The notes under the pieces: generated by a model
The model's input: the letters and a program-made list of their open reading frames with translations, nothing else
Told to the model about the DNA's origin: nothing
Databases searched by the model: none
Shown: positions 37,061-45,597 of the stretch, in pieces
Numbering within the stretch: the first letter of the stretch is position 1
How the letters are laid out: each line of letters opens with the position of its first letter
Source of the DNA: CAVYPR01 sp963770505
GTDB lineage: Bacteria; Actinomycetota; Acidimicrobiia; Acidimicrobiales; RAAP-2
NCBI GenBank assembly: GCA_963770505.1
Contig: CAVYPR010000006.1
Location: forward strand, 1-64,000
Reading direction: 5' to 3'
DNA length: 64,000 nt
Program-made: the position numbers and the translations under genes

Positions 37061-38470
37061 CTAAGCCCGCGCAGCCAGCCGCTGCAGGAAGCTGTATGCC
37101 GCGTACTTGTAGGTGTCGCTGACGGTCGGGACGTCAAAGGTCGAGTGGATGAAGTAGTCGACGGTCCCACCGAGGTGCAGCACGGCCTGGCCCTGGTGAA
37201 TCAGCTCGGTGGCGCCCTCCCCGATGATGTGAACGCCGAGGAGCCTGCGGTCGTCGCACCGAGCCACGAGTTTCACCATGCCTTCGGTGGTCCCCGCGAT
37301 CGCGGCCCGGCTGTTGTCCTTGAACAGGGCGACGCCGGTCTCGCAGTCGAGTCCCTCCCGGCGGGCCGCGTCCTCGGTGAGCCCCACCATGGCACATTCG
37401 GGGATGGAATAGACGCCGAACGGCGTGAGCGGGTCCACGGTTTCTTTGAAATGGATGTCCATGGCGTAGCAGGCGGCAACCCGCCCCTGCTCCATGGAAA
37501 CCGAAGCCAGGGCCGGTGGCCCGATCACGTCGCCGGCGGCGTAGATCCCCGACGCGCTGGTGCGATAGTGGTCGTCGACGACGATCCTGCCGCGTTCGTC
37601 GGTCGCCACCCGAGCCTCTTCCAGCCCGATGTCCTCGGTGTTACCGGCACGTCCCGCGGCGAAGACGATCTTCTCGGTCCGGATCGGCTCGCCGGGAGAG
37701 ACGTCGACCCGGAGCCCGTCACCGTCACGCGTCACCCCGGCCACGCTCGTCCCAAAGAGGATCCGCATGCCGCGGGACGTAAAGCTTTCGGCGAGTGCGT
37801 CCGAGATGGTGGCGTCGAGGAACGGCAGCAGCTGGTGCCCGCGGTCGACCAGGGTCACCTCGGCGCCGAGCGCCAGGAAGATCGAGGCGTACTCGCAGGC
37901 CACGGCGCCCCCTCCGACGACCACCAGGCTCCCCAGCGGGCGGTCCAGCTCCCTGGCGCTCTCGGAGTCGAGCACGTCGGGGTCGTCGAACGGGATGCCT
38001 GGAGGGTGAAACGGTCTCGACCCGGTGGCCAGCAGGATGGCGGCACCGCGCAGGGTGCGGGCCGGCCCCCCATCCTCCGGGGTCACGACGAGGGTGCGGT
38101 CGGGGCCGAGGCAGGCCGATCCGTGCACGAGGTCGACCCGATGCCGGCGGAGGTTCTCCAGCACCCCCTCGCTCATCTTGGCGCCCACGTCGGCTGAACG
38201 GGCGCGGAGCTTGTCGATGACCGCCTGCGGGTCCAGGTCGATGCTGACCCCGTACACCTCGTGCCGGGTGAACCCCGTCAGGTAGAGCGCAGCTTCGCGC
38301 ATGGCCTTGGTGGCGACCGCGCTGGCGACCATCTCCCCGCCCGGGAGTGGCGACCGTTCGACGACGGCAACGCGCTTGCCGAAGTAGGCGGCCTGGGCGG
38401 CCGCCTTCTCGCCCGCCGGCCCCGATCCCACGACCACCAGGTCGTAATGCCCGTCGAGTTCTCGCGTCAT
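37061..38470 (-). CDS. sthA: Soluble pyridine nucleotide transhydrogenase-like flavoprotein
   Basis: 469 residues. FAD-binding VVVGSGPAGEKAAAQAAYFG at the start, NAD-binding VVVGGGAVACEYASIFLALGAEV (~190), second FAD motif GIYAAGDVIGPPALAS (~310) and the dimerisation domain at the C-terminus. The redox-active CxxxxC pair of lipoamide dehydrogenase and mercuric reductase is absent: the segment reads GGEMVASAVATKAMREA. That agrees with SthA, which needs no disulfide, and it even lacks the single Cys common there. Probable reaction: NADPH + NAD+ to NADP+ + NADH. Convergent with ppk2. Confidence 0.85.
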   Translation of the reverse strand: MTRELDGHYDLVVVGSGPAGEKAAAQAAYFGKRVAVVERSPLPGGEMVASAVATKAMREAALYLTGFTRHEVYGVSIDLDPQAVIDKLRARSADVGAKMSEGVLENLRRHRVDLVHGSACLGPDRTLVVTPEDGGPARTLRGAAILLATGSRPFHPPGIPFDDPDVLDSESARELDRPLGSLVVVGGGAVACEYASIFLALGAEVTLVDRGHQLLPFLDATISDALAESFTSRGMRILFGTSVAGVTRDGDGLRVDVSPGEPIRTEKIVFAAGRAGNTEDIGLEEARVATDERGRIVVDDHYRTSASGIYAAGDVIGPPALASVSMEQGRVAACYAMDIHFKETVDPLTPFGVYSIPECAMVGLTEDAARREGLDCETGVALFKDNSRAAIAGTTEGMVKLVARCDDRRLLGVHIIGEGATELIHQGQAVLHLGGTVDYFIHSTFDVPTVSDTYKYAAYSFLQRLAARA

Positions 38471-38641
38471 CTCGGGAAGTCTGCCCCATCGTGGGTCCTC
38501 GGCTCATACGGCGCACCCCCGACCAGCGCGGGCCCGGGCTGGGGACCGGGCAGGGACTCGCGTCCCTGCCGGGAACCGGGCGAAGGCCTGATGTGAAGGA
38601 TCTCCTGGGCCTGGCCGCTACCGTGCCGGGAGGAGGACGCC

Positions 38642-38950
38642 GTGGCCAGCACCGATGACGAACCACCGATCGAGCACCAGCCGCAACGCCACCGCTTCGC
38701 GGTGGTGGTCGACGGCCACGAAGCCGAGATCACCTACCGGCGCCGAGGGGCGACCCTCGAGCTCGTGCACACCGGGGTGCCCGAGGCGATCGGGGGGCGG
38801 GGTCTCAGCGGGCGGCTGGTCGAGGCGGCCGTCGCCTACGCCGCCTCGGAGGGCCTCGTCGTACTTCCCACCTGCCCCACGGCGCGGGCGTGGCTCGAAC
38901 ACCACCCGGAGGTCGCCAAGACCGTGACCGTCGACTGGGACAGCCGCTGA
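38642..38950 (+). CDS. Small GNAT-type N-acetyltransferase (YjdJ-like)
   Basis: 102 residues, GTG start at 38642 behind GGAGGAGGACGCC. It is a minimal acetyltransferase: FAVVVDGHEAEITYRRRGATLELVHTGVPEAIGGRGLSGRLVEAAVAYAASEGL (regions ~18-72, key CoA loop IGGRGLSGRL) and VVLPTCPTARAWLEHHPE, with the Cys near the end conserved in this group. Substrate unknown; possibly protein or small-molecule acetylation. Confidence 0.9.
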   Translation: MASTDDEPPIEHQPQRHRFAVVVDGHEAEITYRRRGATLELVHTGVPEAIGGRGLSGRLVEAAVAYAASEGLVVLPTCPTARAWLEHHPEVAKTVTVDWDSR

Positions 38951-39376
38951 CCGCGACCGGTCGGCAACCGGCGTGAGCATCTCGACCCCGTGATCCGCAC
39001 CTGTGAGCCTGGAGGGGACTGTTAGGTGTGCCGCCGATGACCTGTCTTTCGAGTGGACGCCGGCCCGCCGGCACCGCCCCGCTCCTGTGGGCGACGCCGC
39101 CCCGGCCGAGACGGCGCTCCGCCCCCACCTGCTGCTCCACCACCACGCTGACGGTGGACGCCCGGCCCGGCGGTCGCACCCCCGCACCCGAAGATCGGAG
39201 ACCGCGTGTCCCGTCGACGGTCGCGGCGATGCCGGCGACATCATGAGAAAAGCATGACCGGGCGGCTACCGTTTGCTCCGACGACGGCCTCGGACCTCTA
39301 GGGGGAGCGCAGTGAGCTGGCACGATCGAAGTGGACCTGGCGCGGCGCGTGACGCCGGCATCGGGGGCCCGGGTTC
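38951..39376. other. Intergenic region before the CLC gene
   Basis: 426 bp with no gene-like frame of good composition. It should hold the promoter of the CLC gene at 39377. I see no repeat or clear regulatory motif. Confidence 0.35.
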
Positions 39377-40729
39377 GTGAGCCAGACCGAAGGACCGGCT
39401 CCGTCGGCACCTCCCGCCGGCGGACCGCCGGACCCCGCCGCGCTGCTCCGGGATCCAAAGTACGTGCGGCTACTCGTCCTCGGGGCGCTGATCGGAGCGC
39501 CGATCGCCTTCGTCGCCTACTTCTACCTGCGCTTCGTCGGCCAGGCGCAGACCTACGTCTTCTCGACGCTCCCCCACGAGCTTGGCTTCAGCAAGGCCCC
39601 CGCCTGGTGGCCGATCGCTCCCCTCCTCGTCGGCGGTCTGATCGTCGCCCTCGCGGTGACGTACCTGCCGGGGACCGGCGGCCACAAGCCGGCAGAGGGG
39701 TTCCATACGGGCGGTGGCAACGAGCCGATCAACCTGCCCGGCATCGTCGTCTGCTCCCTGGCCACCTTGTGCCTGGGCGCGGTCCTCGGACCCGAGGCCC
39801 CTCTCATCGCCATCGGCGGCGGCCTCGGCGTCCTCGCCATCCACCTGGTGAACAAGGACGCCCCTCCGATGGCCGCGGTGGTCATCGGCGGGGCCGGGAG
39901 CTTCGCCGCGATCGCCACCCTCTTCGGGTCTCCACTTGCGGCCGCGTTCTTGTTGATGGAGGCGGTCGGCGTCGGCGGTCCCCTGCTGGGCGTCCTTCTC
40001 GTTCCCGGTCTGCTGGCCGCCGGCATCGGAGCCCTCATCTTCGTCGGCCTCGATTCGTGGACCGGCTTCGGTACCTTCAGCCTGAGCGTCTCGCACATCC
40101 CGTCGTTCGGCTCACCGTCGCCTGGCGAGTTCCTCTGGGCCATCGCCATCGGCATCGTCGCCGCGCTGATCGGGACGGTCATCAAGCGTGGTGCGCTCGC
40201 CCTGCAGCCGGTCGTGGAGAAGCGCAAGGTGCTGCTCACCCCGCTGGTCGGATTGGGGGTGGCGCTCCTTGTCATCCTGTTCTCCCAGGTGACCGGCAAG
40301 CCCACCTCGTATGCCCTGTTCTCGGGCCAGAACGCCTTGCCGACACTCATCCACCACGCCGCGCTCTTCAGTGCGGGGGCCCTGGTGCTGCTCATCGTGT
40401 GCAAGGGCGCCGCCTATGGCCTCTCCCTCTCCAGCTTCAGGGGCGGCCCCGTGTTCCCCGGCATGTTCATCGGTGCCGCCCTCGGCATCGCCGCCTCCCA
40501 CCTGCCCGGCCTGCCCATGATCGCCGGGGTGGGCATGGGGATCGGGGCGATGACGGTGGCCATGCTCGGCCTGCCCCTGGTCTCGGTCCTTCTGGCCTCG
40601 CTGCTCCTGTCGGCCGACGGGATCGAGTTGATGCCCCTCATCATCGTGGCCGTCGTGGTCTCCTACGTGCTCTCGGCGCGCCTGAAGCCCCTGCCCGCAC
40701 CCGAGCCGGCGCCGGCTCCAGCGACCTGA
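39377..40729 (+). CDS. CLC-family chloride channel/transporter
   Basis: 450 residues, GTG start at 39377, about 11 hydrophobic segments. CLC signatures: LGAVLGPEAPLIAIGGGLG contains the gating glutamate (GxExP), GGPVFPGMFIGAALG matches the GxFxP filter motif, and VAMLGLPLVSVLLASLLL follows. The first filter motif is altered: GTGGHKPAEGF stands where GSGIPE is usual, so the pore serine is missing. No CBS domains. Could be a Cl-/H+ exchanger or a channel of altered selectivity. It faces a cation/proton antiporter with a shared hairpin terminator. Confidence 0.9.
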   Translation: MSQTEGPAPSAPPAGGPPDPAALLRDPKYVRLLVLGALIGAPIAFVAYFYLRFVGQAQTYVFSTLPHELGFSKAPAWWPIAPLLVGGLIVALAVTYLPGTGGHKPAEGFHTGGGNEPINLPGIVVCSLATLCLGAVLGPEAPLIAIGGGLGVLAIHLVNKDAPPMAAVVIGGAGSFAAIATLFGSPLAAAFLLMEAVGVGGPLLGVLLVPGLLAAGIGALIFVGLDSWTGFGTFSLSVSHIPSFGSPSPGEFLWAIAIGIVAALIGTVIKRGALALQPVVEKRKVLLTPLVGLGVALLVILFSQVTGKPTSYALFSGQNALPTLIHHAALFSAGALVLLIVCKGAAYGLSLSSFRGGPVFPGMFIGAALGIAASHLPGLPMIAGVGMGIGAMTVAMLGLPLVSVLLASLLLSADGIELMPLIIVAVVVSYVLSARLKPLPAPEPAPAPAT

Positions 40730-40730
40730 A

Positions 40731-40768
40731 CGCCACCGGCCGCCACCTGGAGGTGACGGCCGGTGGCG
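40731..40768. terminator. Two-part hairpin, probable bidirectional terminator
   Basis: CGCCACCGGCC (40731-40741) pairs perfectly with GGCCGGTGGCG (40758-40768). Inside lies a second stem CACCT/AGGTG. It sits exactly between the stop codons of the convergent CLC and antiporter genes. There is no T run, as is common for actinobacterial terminators. Confidence 0.8.
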
Positions 40769-40772
40769 CGGC

Positions 40773-42038
40773 TCAGCCCTTGAGCGATCGCCGCCGGAAG
40801 GTCATCGTGTGGTCGACGGGCTCGAGCTCCCTCGCCTCCTCGCCGAGCGACGACATCCGGCGTCCGTAGGCGTCGGAGAAGGGCGTGGCCGTCACGCCGT
40901 GCAGCACGACGGAACCCAGGATGGTCCAGGTTGCGACCTTGGCCACGAGCGGGAGGGCCCCGTTGCCGGTGAGGCGCTCGACGGCCAAGAGGGTGAAGAC
41001 CACCGACGCCAGCCCCCTCGGGCCGAACCAGCCGACGAACAGGGTCGTCTCCGTCCGCAGCCTCGCCCCGATGAAGGCGATCGCCACGGGGGCCATCCTG
41101 ACCACGGTGAGGCTCAGCACCGCGTACAGCACCGGGCGCACCTCGAAGCCCTGCTGGAGGACCGGTCCGGCGAAGAGCGCGCCGAAGATGAGCCAGACGG
41201 CGAACGAGGCGTAGAGGCCGACGCTCTCGGAGAACTCGGCTGCTTGCTTGAACTGGTGACGGGAGGCGGCGCCGAAGGCGAACCCGCACACGTAGGTGGC
41301 GACGAAGCCGTTGGCCCCGCAGCCAGCGGCTGCAGCGAAGCAGAGGAGCGGCGTGGCGAGCACGACGAGCTGGGCGGAGTTCGACTCCATCCACGAGGCG
41401 CGAGCCACCAGTGCCCCGAGCGCGCCGACCACGATCCCGATGCCAAGGCCGATGCCGATGCCCACGAAGACGCCGGCGATGCTCTTGGCGATCCCCGTGC
41501 CGTGATTCGACTCGGCCAGGACGATCGAGAGAAAGAGGTAGACGAACGGCGTCACCAGCCCGTCGTTGAGGCCGCTCTCGACGTTGAGGGCGAGCCTGAT
41601 CCGCTGCGGCACCGCCTCGTTGGTGATGGTGGCCAGGCCCAGCGCGGCGTCGGTCGGGGCCAGGATGCACGCCAGCAGCGCGCAGGTCGCCCAGCCCAGG
41701 CCGGGAAGGACCGCCAGTGCCACCAGGGCACCGAGTAGGCCGGTGAGCGGCAGGCCGATCCCGAGGAGTCGGCCCGGCAGGGCCGCGGCCGACCCCGCCT
41801 CGCGGCGCTTGATGGACGAGGCGTCCACGAACAGGAGCACCGCCAGGGTCAGCTCGGTCGTGAGCTTCACCCACTCGGTGTCGGGCATCAGGTGGTCGCC
41901 CCGCGTATGGCTGACGAGGACGCCGAGCGCCACGAAGACGATGGGGGCGGTGATCCACAGACGGTCGAGCCGGCCGGCGACCAGGCCGTAGGCGACGAAG
42001 GCTGCGCCGATGAGCACCAGCATGACCTGGTAGCTCAA
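40773..42038 (-). CDS. CPA1-family cation/proton antiporter
   Basis: 421 residues, about 12 TM helices. LLACILAPTDAALGLATI and LNVESGLNDGLVTPFVYLFL are the signature helices of Na+/H+ antiporters (acidic residues in PTDAA and ESGLNDG at the ion site). Later helices include ATYVCGFAFGAASRH and FVGWFGPRGLASVVFTLL. No C-terminal regulatory domain. It exchanges Na+ or K+ for H+, contributing to pH and salt control, and ends in the hairpin shared with the CLC gene. Confidence 0.92.
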   Translation of the reverse strand: MSYQVMLVLIGAAFVAYGLVAGRLDRLWITAPIVFVALGVLVSHTRGDHLMPDTEWVKLTTELTLAVLLFVDASSIKRREAGSAAALPGRLLGIGLPLTGLLGALVALAVLPGLGWATCALLACILAPTDAALGLATITNEAVPQRIRLALNVESGLNDGLVTPFVYLFLSIVLAESNHGTGIAKSIAGVFVGIGIGLGIGIVVGALGALVARASWMESNSAQLVVLATPLLCFAAAAGCGANGFVATYVCGFAFGAASRHQFKQAAEFSESVGLYASFAVWLIFGALFAGPVLQQGFEVRPVLYAVLSLTVVRMAPVAIAFIGARLRTETTLFVGWFGPRGLASVVFTLLAVERLTGNGALPLVAKVATWTILGSVVLHGVTATPFSDAYGRRMSSLGEEARELEPVDHTMTFRRRSLKG

Positions 42039-42355
42039 CGGCCCCTCTCCCCCGACAGAATCCCGTCCCGCCGGTCAGGCGCCGGGATCGCTTGGCCGCA
42101 GCACGCCGGCCGGGCGAGCGCAGGAAACGGCGCCGGCCCCTCGGTCACGGTGATGGTCGAGGGGCCCATGGCGGGACCACCCTACGATCCCCGGCCGCGC
42201 CGGCGGTGGTACCGCTCGCTCGTTGACGGGCCGATGGCCCGGCCGGCTACGTCTTCTTCCAGGACACCGGCCCGACCGGGTCCCCGGAAGACCGGCCCGT
42301 TCTATGGCCGATGGCTTGCTGCGGGCGCCGCTGCGGCCGACGCCCTGCTGACGAG
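42039..42355. other. Intergenic region between antiporter and GGDEF-like gene
   Basis: 317 bp upstream of the antiporter and downstream of the GGDEF-like gene. It holds the antiporter promoter; no individual element is convincing. Confidence 0.35.
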
Positions 42356-43648
42356 TCAGATCCCGTGCAACTGGCGGAGCGAGCGGCGCAGCAGCTCGTC
42401 CGCCTCGAGCCGCTGCTCGGGCTCGACCAGCACGTGGGCGGAGCGGACGGCGGCCTGGGGAGCGCTTGCGACCACCGCGCCGCGCACGGCGCCGGCGAGC
42501 CGCTGCTCGATGACCGGGGCCAAGGAGCTTCCGGGTTCGAGCGCCACGGCCGCCGCGTAGGCGCACCGACCGATGCGGGCGAGGGGGTCCGAGGTCCGCA
42601 GCTGGCCGCGCAGGGCGGAGGTGGCCAGCTGGACCACAAGCTCCTCGGGGCGGTCCGTCCCCTCGACCTCGAGCACCACCATCGCCACGGCCCTGGGCTC
42701 GGGTCCCCCCATGATCCGGCCGGTGCGGCTGAAGAAGGAGCCGAGGCCCGGGAGCCCGGAGATCCCGTCGGCCTCCTCCCAGGCCGGCGCAGAGAACTCG
42801 TCCTTCCCGCCCGTGGCCACGGGTTCGTCGGCCGGCGCGGGGGCGGTCGGCGGAATGTGCGCCGACGTGGCACGGTGACCCCCGACGCCGCCGTCCGGGG
42901 GTGTGGCGACCGACCAGCGGACGGGCGGCACCACCGTGCGGAACCCTGCCTGCGTCGAGACCGACGGCCAGCCGCCGTCGGGGGACCGCGGATCGGCCCA
43001 GGGGGGCACCACCGGCTCGGTCGACTCCCAGGCGCTTCCCTCGGGTTCCGGGCTCGCCGCACCCCGGGGCATCTGCGTGGCAGGGGGGCCGGGCACGAAG
43101 CCGGCCGGGAGGCCGGCCGAGTTGGCGACAGGGAGGGGCTGGGACTGCTGCCCATCCACGAGCGAACGCCGCCGCAGGTCCACCTCGTCGCGCGCCACCA
43201 GATGGCGGGTGAGGCGCTGCGCCACGCGTTCGAGGGTCCTGCGCTGGTGCTCGCCGAAGTCGGACGGGTCGTGGCCGACCACGCCGAGCAGGCCGCGGTC
43301 GCCTCCGGTCCCGAGTGGGGCCACCGCCACGGTCACCGGCTCCAAGAAGCCGTCGAGGACCACGGTCCGGACGAAGGGTCCCCCATGACCGAACTCGGGG
43401 TCCGACGAGGTGAGCCGAACGAGCTGGGAGACCGCGGCGGGCCCCACCGCGTCGACACCACCCTCGGGGAACGACGCCACCTCCAACCCGCCGTCGTGCG
43501 CCGCGGCAATGTAGGTGACGAGTCCCCGGCACTCGTTGCGCGCCATGCGCAACAGATTGGTGACGCCGCCACCCATGTTCACCTGCTCGGCGAAGCCATC
43601 CGTGACCACCGACAATTGACGAAAGCCTCCCCCGGCCACCACGGTCAC
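42356..43648 (-). CDS. GAF-like protein with degenerate GGDEF domain
   Basis: 430 residues from a GTG at 43648 that overlaps the stop of the upstream cyclase gene (GTGA). The frame is open to 43759. Residues ~1-160 look like a GAF sensor (FAEQVNMGGGVTNLLRMA, GLVTYIAAAHDGGLEVASF, GDRGLLGVVGHDPSDFGEHQRRTLERVAQ). A ~130-residue Pro/Ala-rich linker follows. The C-terminal ~110 residues keep the cyclase fold in outline (DGISGLPGLGSFFSRTGR, AMVVLEVEG, LRTSDPLARIGRCAYAAAVAL) but the GGDEF signature is replaced by GRCAY. It is therefore probably a catalytically dead receptor or partner of the cyclase it is coupled to. Confidence 0.72.
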   Translation of the reverse strand: MTVVAGGGFRQLSVVTDGFAEQVNMGGGVTNLLRMARNECRGLVTYIAAAHDGGLEVASFPEGGVDAVGPAAVSQLVRLTSSDPEFGHGGPFVRTVVLDGFLEPVTVAVAPLGTGGDRGLLGVVGHDPSDFGEHQRRTLERVAQRLTRHLVARDEVDLRRRSLVDGQQSQPLPVANSAGLPAGFVPGPPATQMPRGAASPEPEGSAWESTEPVVPPWADPRSPDGGWPSVSTQAGFRTVVPPVRWSVATPPDGGVGGHRATSAHIPPTAPAPADEPVATGGKDEFSAPAWEEADGISGLPGLGSFFSRTGRIMGGPEPRAVAMVVLEVEGTDRPEELVVQLATSALRGQLRTSDPLARIGRCAYAAAVALEPGSSLAPVIEQRLAGAVRGAVVASAPQAAVRSAHVLVEPEQRLEADELLRRSLRQLHGI

Positions 43649-45495
43649 GCCACCCCCCCACGAACCAAGGGCCTGTCCCTCTTGTGAAGGTACATCGCCC
43701 GGTCCGCCTTGGCCAGAAGTTCGTCCGGGCCGATGTCGGCGGTGTCGGTGCTCACCCACCCGATCGACGCCCCGACGTCGAATGCCTGTCCCCTAAGGCG
43801 GAAGGGGGCCGAGAGGACCTTGCGCACCCTCGAGACCATGAGGTCCCCGTCGGGCATGCGGTCCGTGCTCACGTGGGCGATCACGAACTCGTCCCCGCCG
43901 AGGCGGGCCACCACGTCGTCGCCGCGGACCGCTCCGACCAACCGGCGGGCCACCGCGGTCAACGCCTCGTCGCCGACGTCATGGCCGTAGTCGTCGTTGA
44001 TGCGCTTGAAGTGGTCGAGGTCGATGAAGACGAGCGCCACCGAGCCGCCACGTCGCACCAGGCCCTGGAGCATCCTGCGGATCTCCTCCAAGAGGAGGTA
44101 ACGGTTGGCCAGGTTGGTGAGCGGGTCGTGCAGGGCGTAGTGGGTCAAGCGCTGCTGCTCGATCCACTCCTCGGTGGTGTCGTGCAGGACGACGAGGGCC
44201 CCTTCGACACCACCGCCGCTGACCGGACGGGCCGTCACGGTGACCAGCCGCCGCGACTCGTCGCCGTCGCCGAGCGTCATACGGGCGGTCCGGGGAATAC
44301 CGTCCTGGACCACCATCAAGCCCGGGTGGTGGTCGATGGCGACCACGTGGCCGTCCTCGGTGCGCAGCGCCGTGGCTTCCGGCAGGGGCGACCCCACCAG
44401 CGAGCGGCCGGGCGGCAGCCCGTGCAAGACGTTCGCCGCTCGATTGGCGAGCACCACCGTGCCCCTGCGATCGAGCAGCATGATCCCGTCGTCCATGAAG
44501 CCGGCCAGCTCCGCCGCCGACAACTCGACGGCGCGTCCGTGCGGCTCGACCGGCCGCAGGGCGGTCACCGTCCAGTCGCCGGCGAAACGGCCCGTGACGT
44601 GCTCGCTGCGCGCCTCTACTTCGAGCGGCTCGCCCGGACCGCTGGTGGCCAGGCGGCGCCGGCCGGTGGGCGGCTGTCGGGCGTCCGTCGAGTGGCCGTT
44701 CTCGGCGCCTTCGGGTGCCGGGCCGCCCATGAGGACCGACGCCACGTGGCGTTGCAGGAGTTCGTCGGCCGACAGGCCGGTCATGGACAACAGTGCGCGG
44801 TTGACGAGCACGATGGTCCCGTCGGAGCGGGTGACGACCAGCCCGTCGGGCAGCTCGTCGACCAGCCCGGCCAGCAGCGGGCTCAGTTCCTGGGTGGCCG
44901 CCAGCGCGGCGGCTCCGACCTCGCCAGTGGGGGCCGAGGGACCCGCCGGCGTCCACGCCGGGGCGGGCGCGGCCCGGCCCGGACGGCGTGCCACCAGACT
45001 CCCGATCTCGTCGGCCAGCGCGCCCAGCCCGACTCGTTGCTCGGCGTCGGGTTCGGGCAGCCAGGTGTCGACCATCCCCAGCAGGCCGACCTGGACGTCG
45101 TCGGACCAGACCGGCACCACGACGCAGGCCAACGAGGTGTCGGCCGACACCGCCTCTGTCGTCACCTCGGCGTTCCAGAACAGCTCGCGTCCGTGCGCGC
45201 CGGGATGCTGGAGGCAGGACCTGGCCAGCGACTCGATCCTGGGCAAACCGTTGTCCGGCGGCATGGCGTCGGAGACCACCCCGTGGAACTCACCGTCCTC
45301 GGTGACCAAGAAGGCACCCGTGCTGACACACAGGTCGAGAGCGAGCTGCAGCACCGCGTCGAGAGGGTCCGAGGCCAGGTCCACCGCCCTACACCGTAGA
45401 TCGCCGGACGGCCGGATTCGGCGCTTTTCCCTCGTTGACCGGAGGTTGTCGGAGGGTTGATCTGGGTTGACCCCATCCGCCAGGTGGCGCGGCAC
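43645..45495 (-). CDS. GAF-PAS-PAS diguanylate cyclase (GGDEF)
   Basis: 616 residues. A GTG at 45384 is an alternative, better-looking start. An N-terminal GAF-like domain (LDAVLQLALDLCVSTGAFLVTEDGE) is followed by two PAS domains (~200-260: LPDGLVVTRSDGTIVLVNRALLSMTG; ~320-440: FMDDGIMLLDRRGTVVLANRAANVLHG). The C-terminal GGDEF domain (~450-610) is intact: HDPLTNLANRYLL, VALVFIDLDHFKRINDDYGHD, ARLGGDEFVIAHV, ASIGWVSTD, LLAKADRAMYLHKR. It should make cyclic di-GMP from two GTP in response to a ligand or redox signal. The upstream RxxD inhibitory site is not obvious. Confidence 0.92.
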   Translation of the reverse strand: MPRHLADGVNPDQPSDNLRSTREKRRIRPSGDLRCRAVDLASDPLDAVLQLALDLCVSTGAFLVTEDGEFHGVVSDAMPPDNGLPRIESLARSCLQHPGAHGRELFWNAEVTTEAVSADTSLACVVVPVWSDDVQVGLLGMVDTWLPEPDAEQRVGLGALADEIGSLVARRPGRAAPAPAWTPAGPSAPTGEVGAAALAATQELSPLLAGLVDELPDGLVVTRSDGTIVLVNRALLSMTGLSADELLQRHVASVLMGGPAPEGAENGHSTDARQPPTGRRRLATSGPGEPLEVEARSEHVTGRFAGDWTVTALRPVEPHGRAVELSAAELAGFMDDGIMLLDRRGTVVLANRAANVLHGLPPGRSLVGSPLPEATALRTEDGHVVAIDHHPGLMVVQDGIPRTARMTLGDGDESRRLVTVTARPVSGGGVEGALVVLHDTTEEWIEQQRLTHYALHDPLTNLANRYLLLEEIRRMLQGLVRRGGSVALVFIDLDHFKRINDDYGHDVGDEALTAVARRLVGAVRGDDVVARLGGDEFVIAHVSTDRMPDGDLMVSRVRKVLSAPFRLRGQAFDVGASIGWVSTDTADIGPDELLAKADRAMYLHKRDRPLVRGGVA

Positions 45496-45597
45496 GCCTT
45501 CTAAGGTTCACGTAGTGCAGAAGGTCCCGCGATCCGACGGTCGCTCGCCTATCCGCCGACAGGACGCCGGAGTGCAGGAAACGACAGGAGAGAACCG

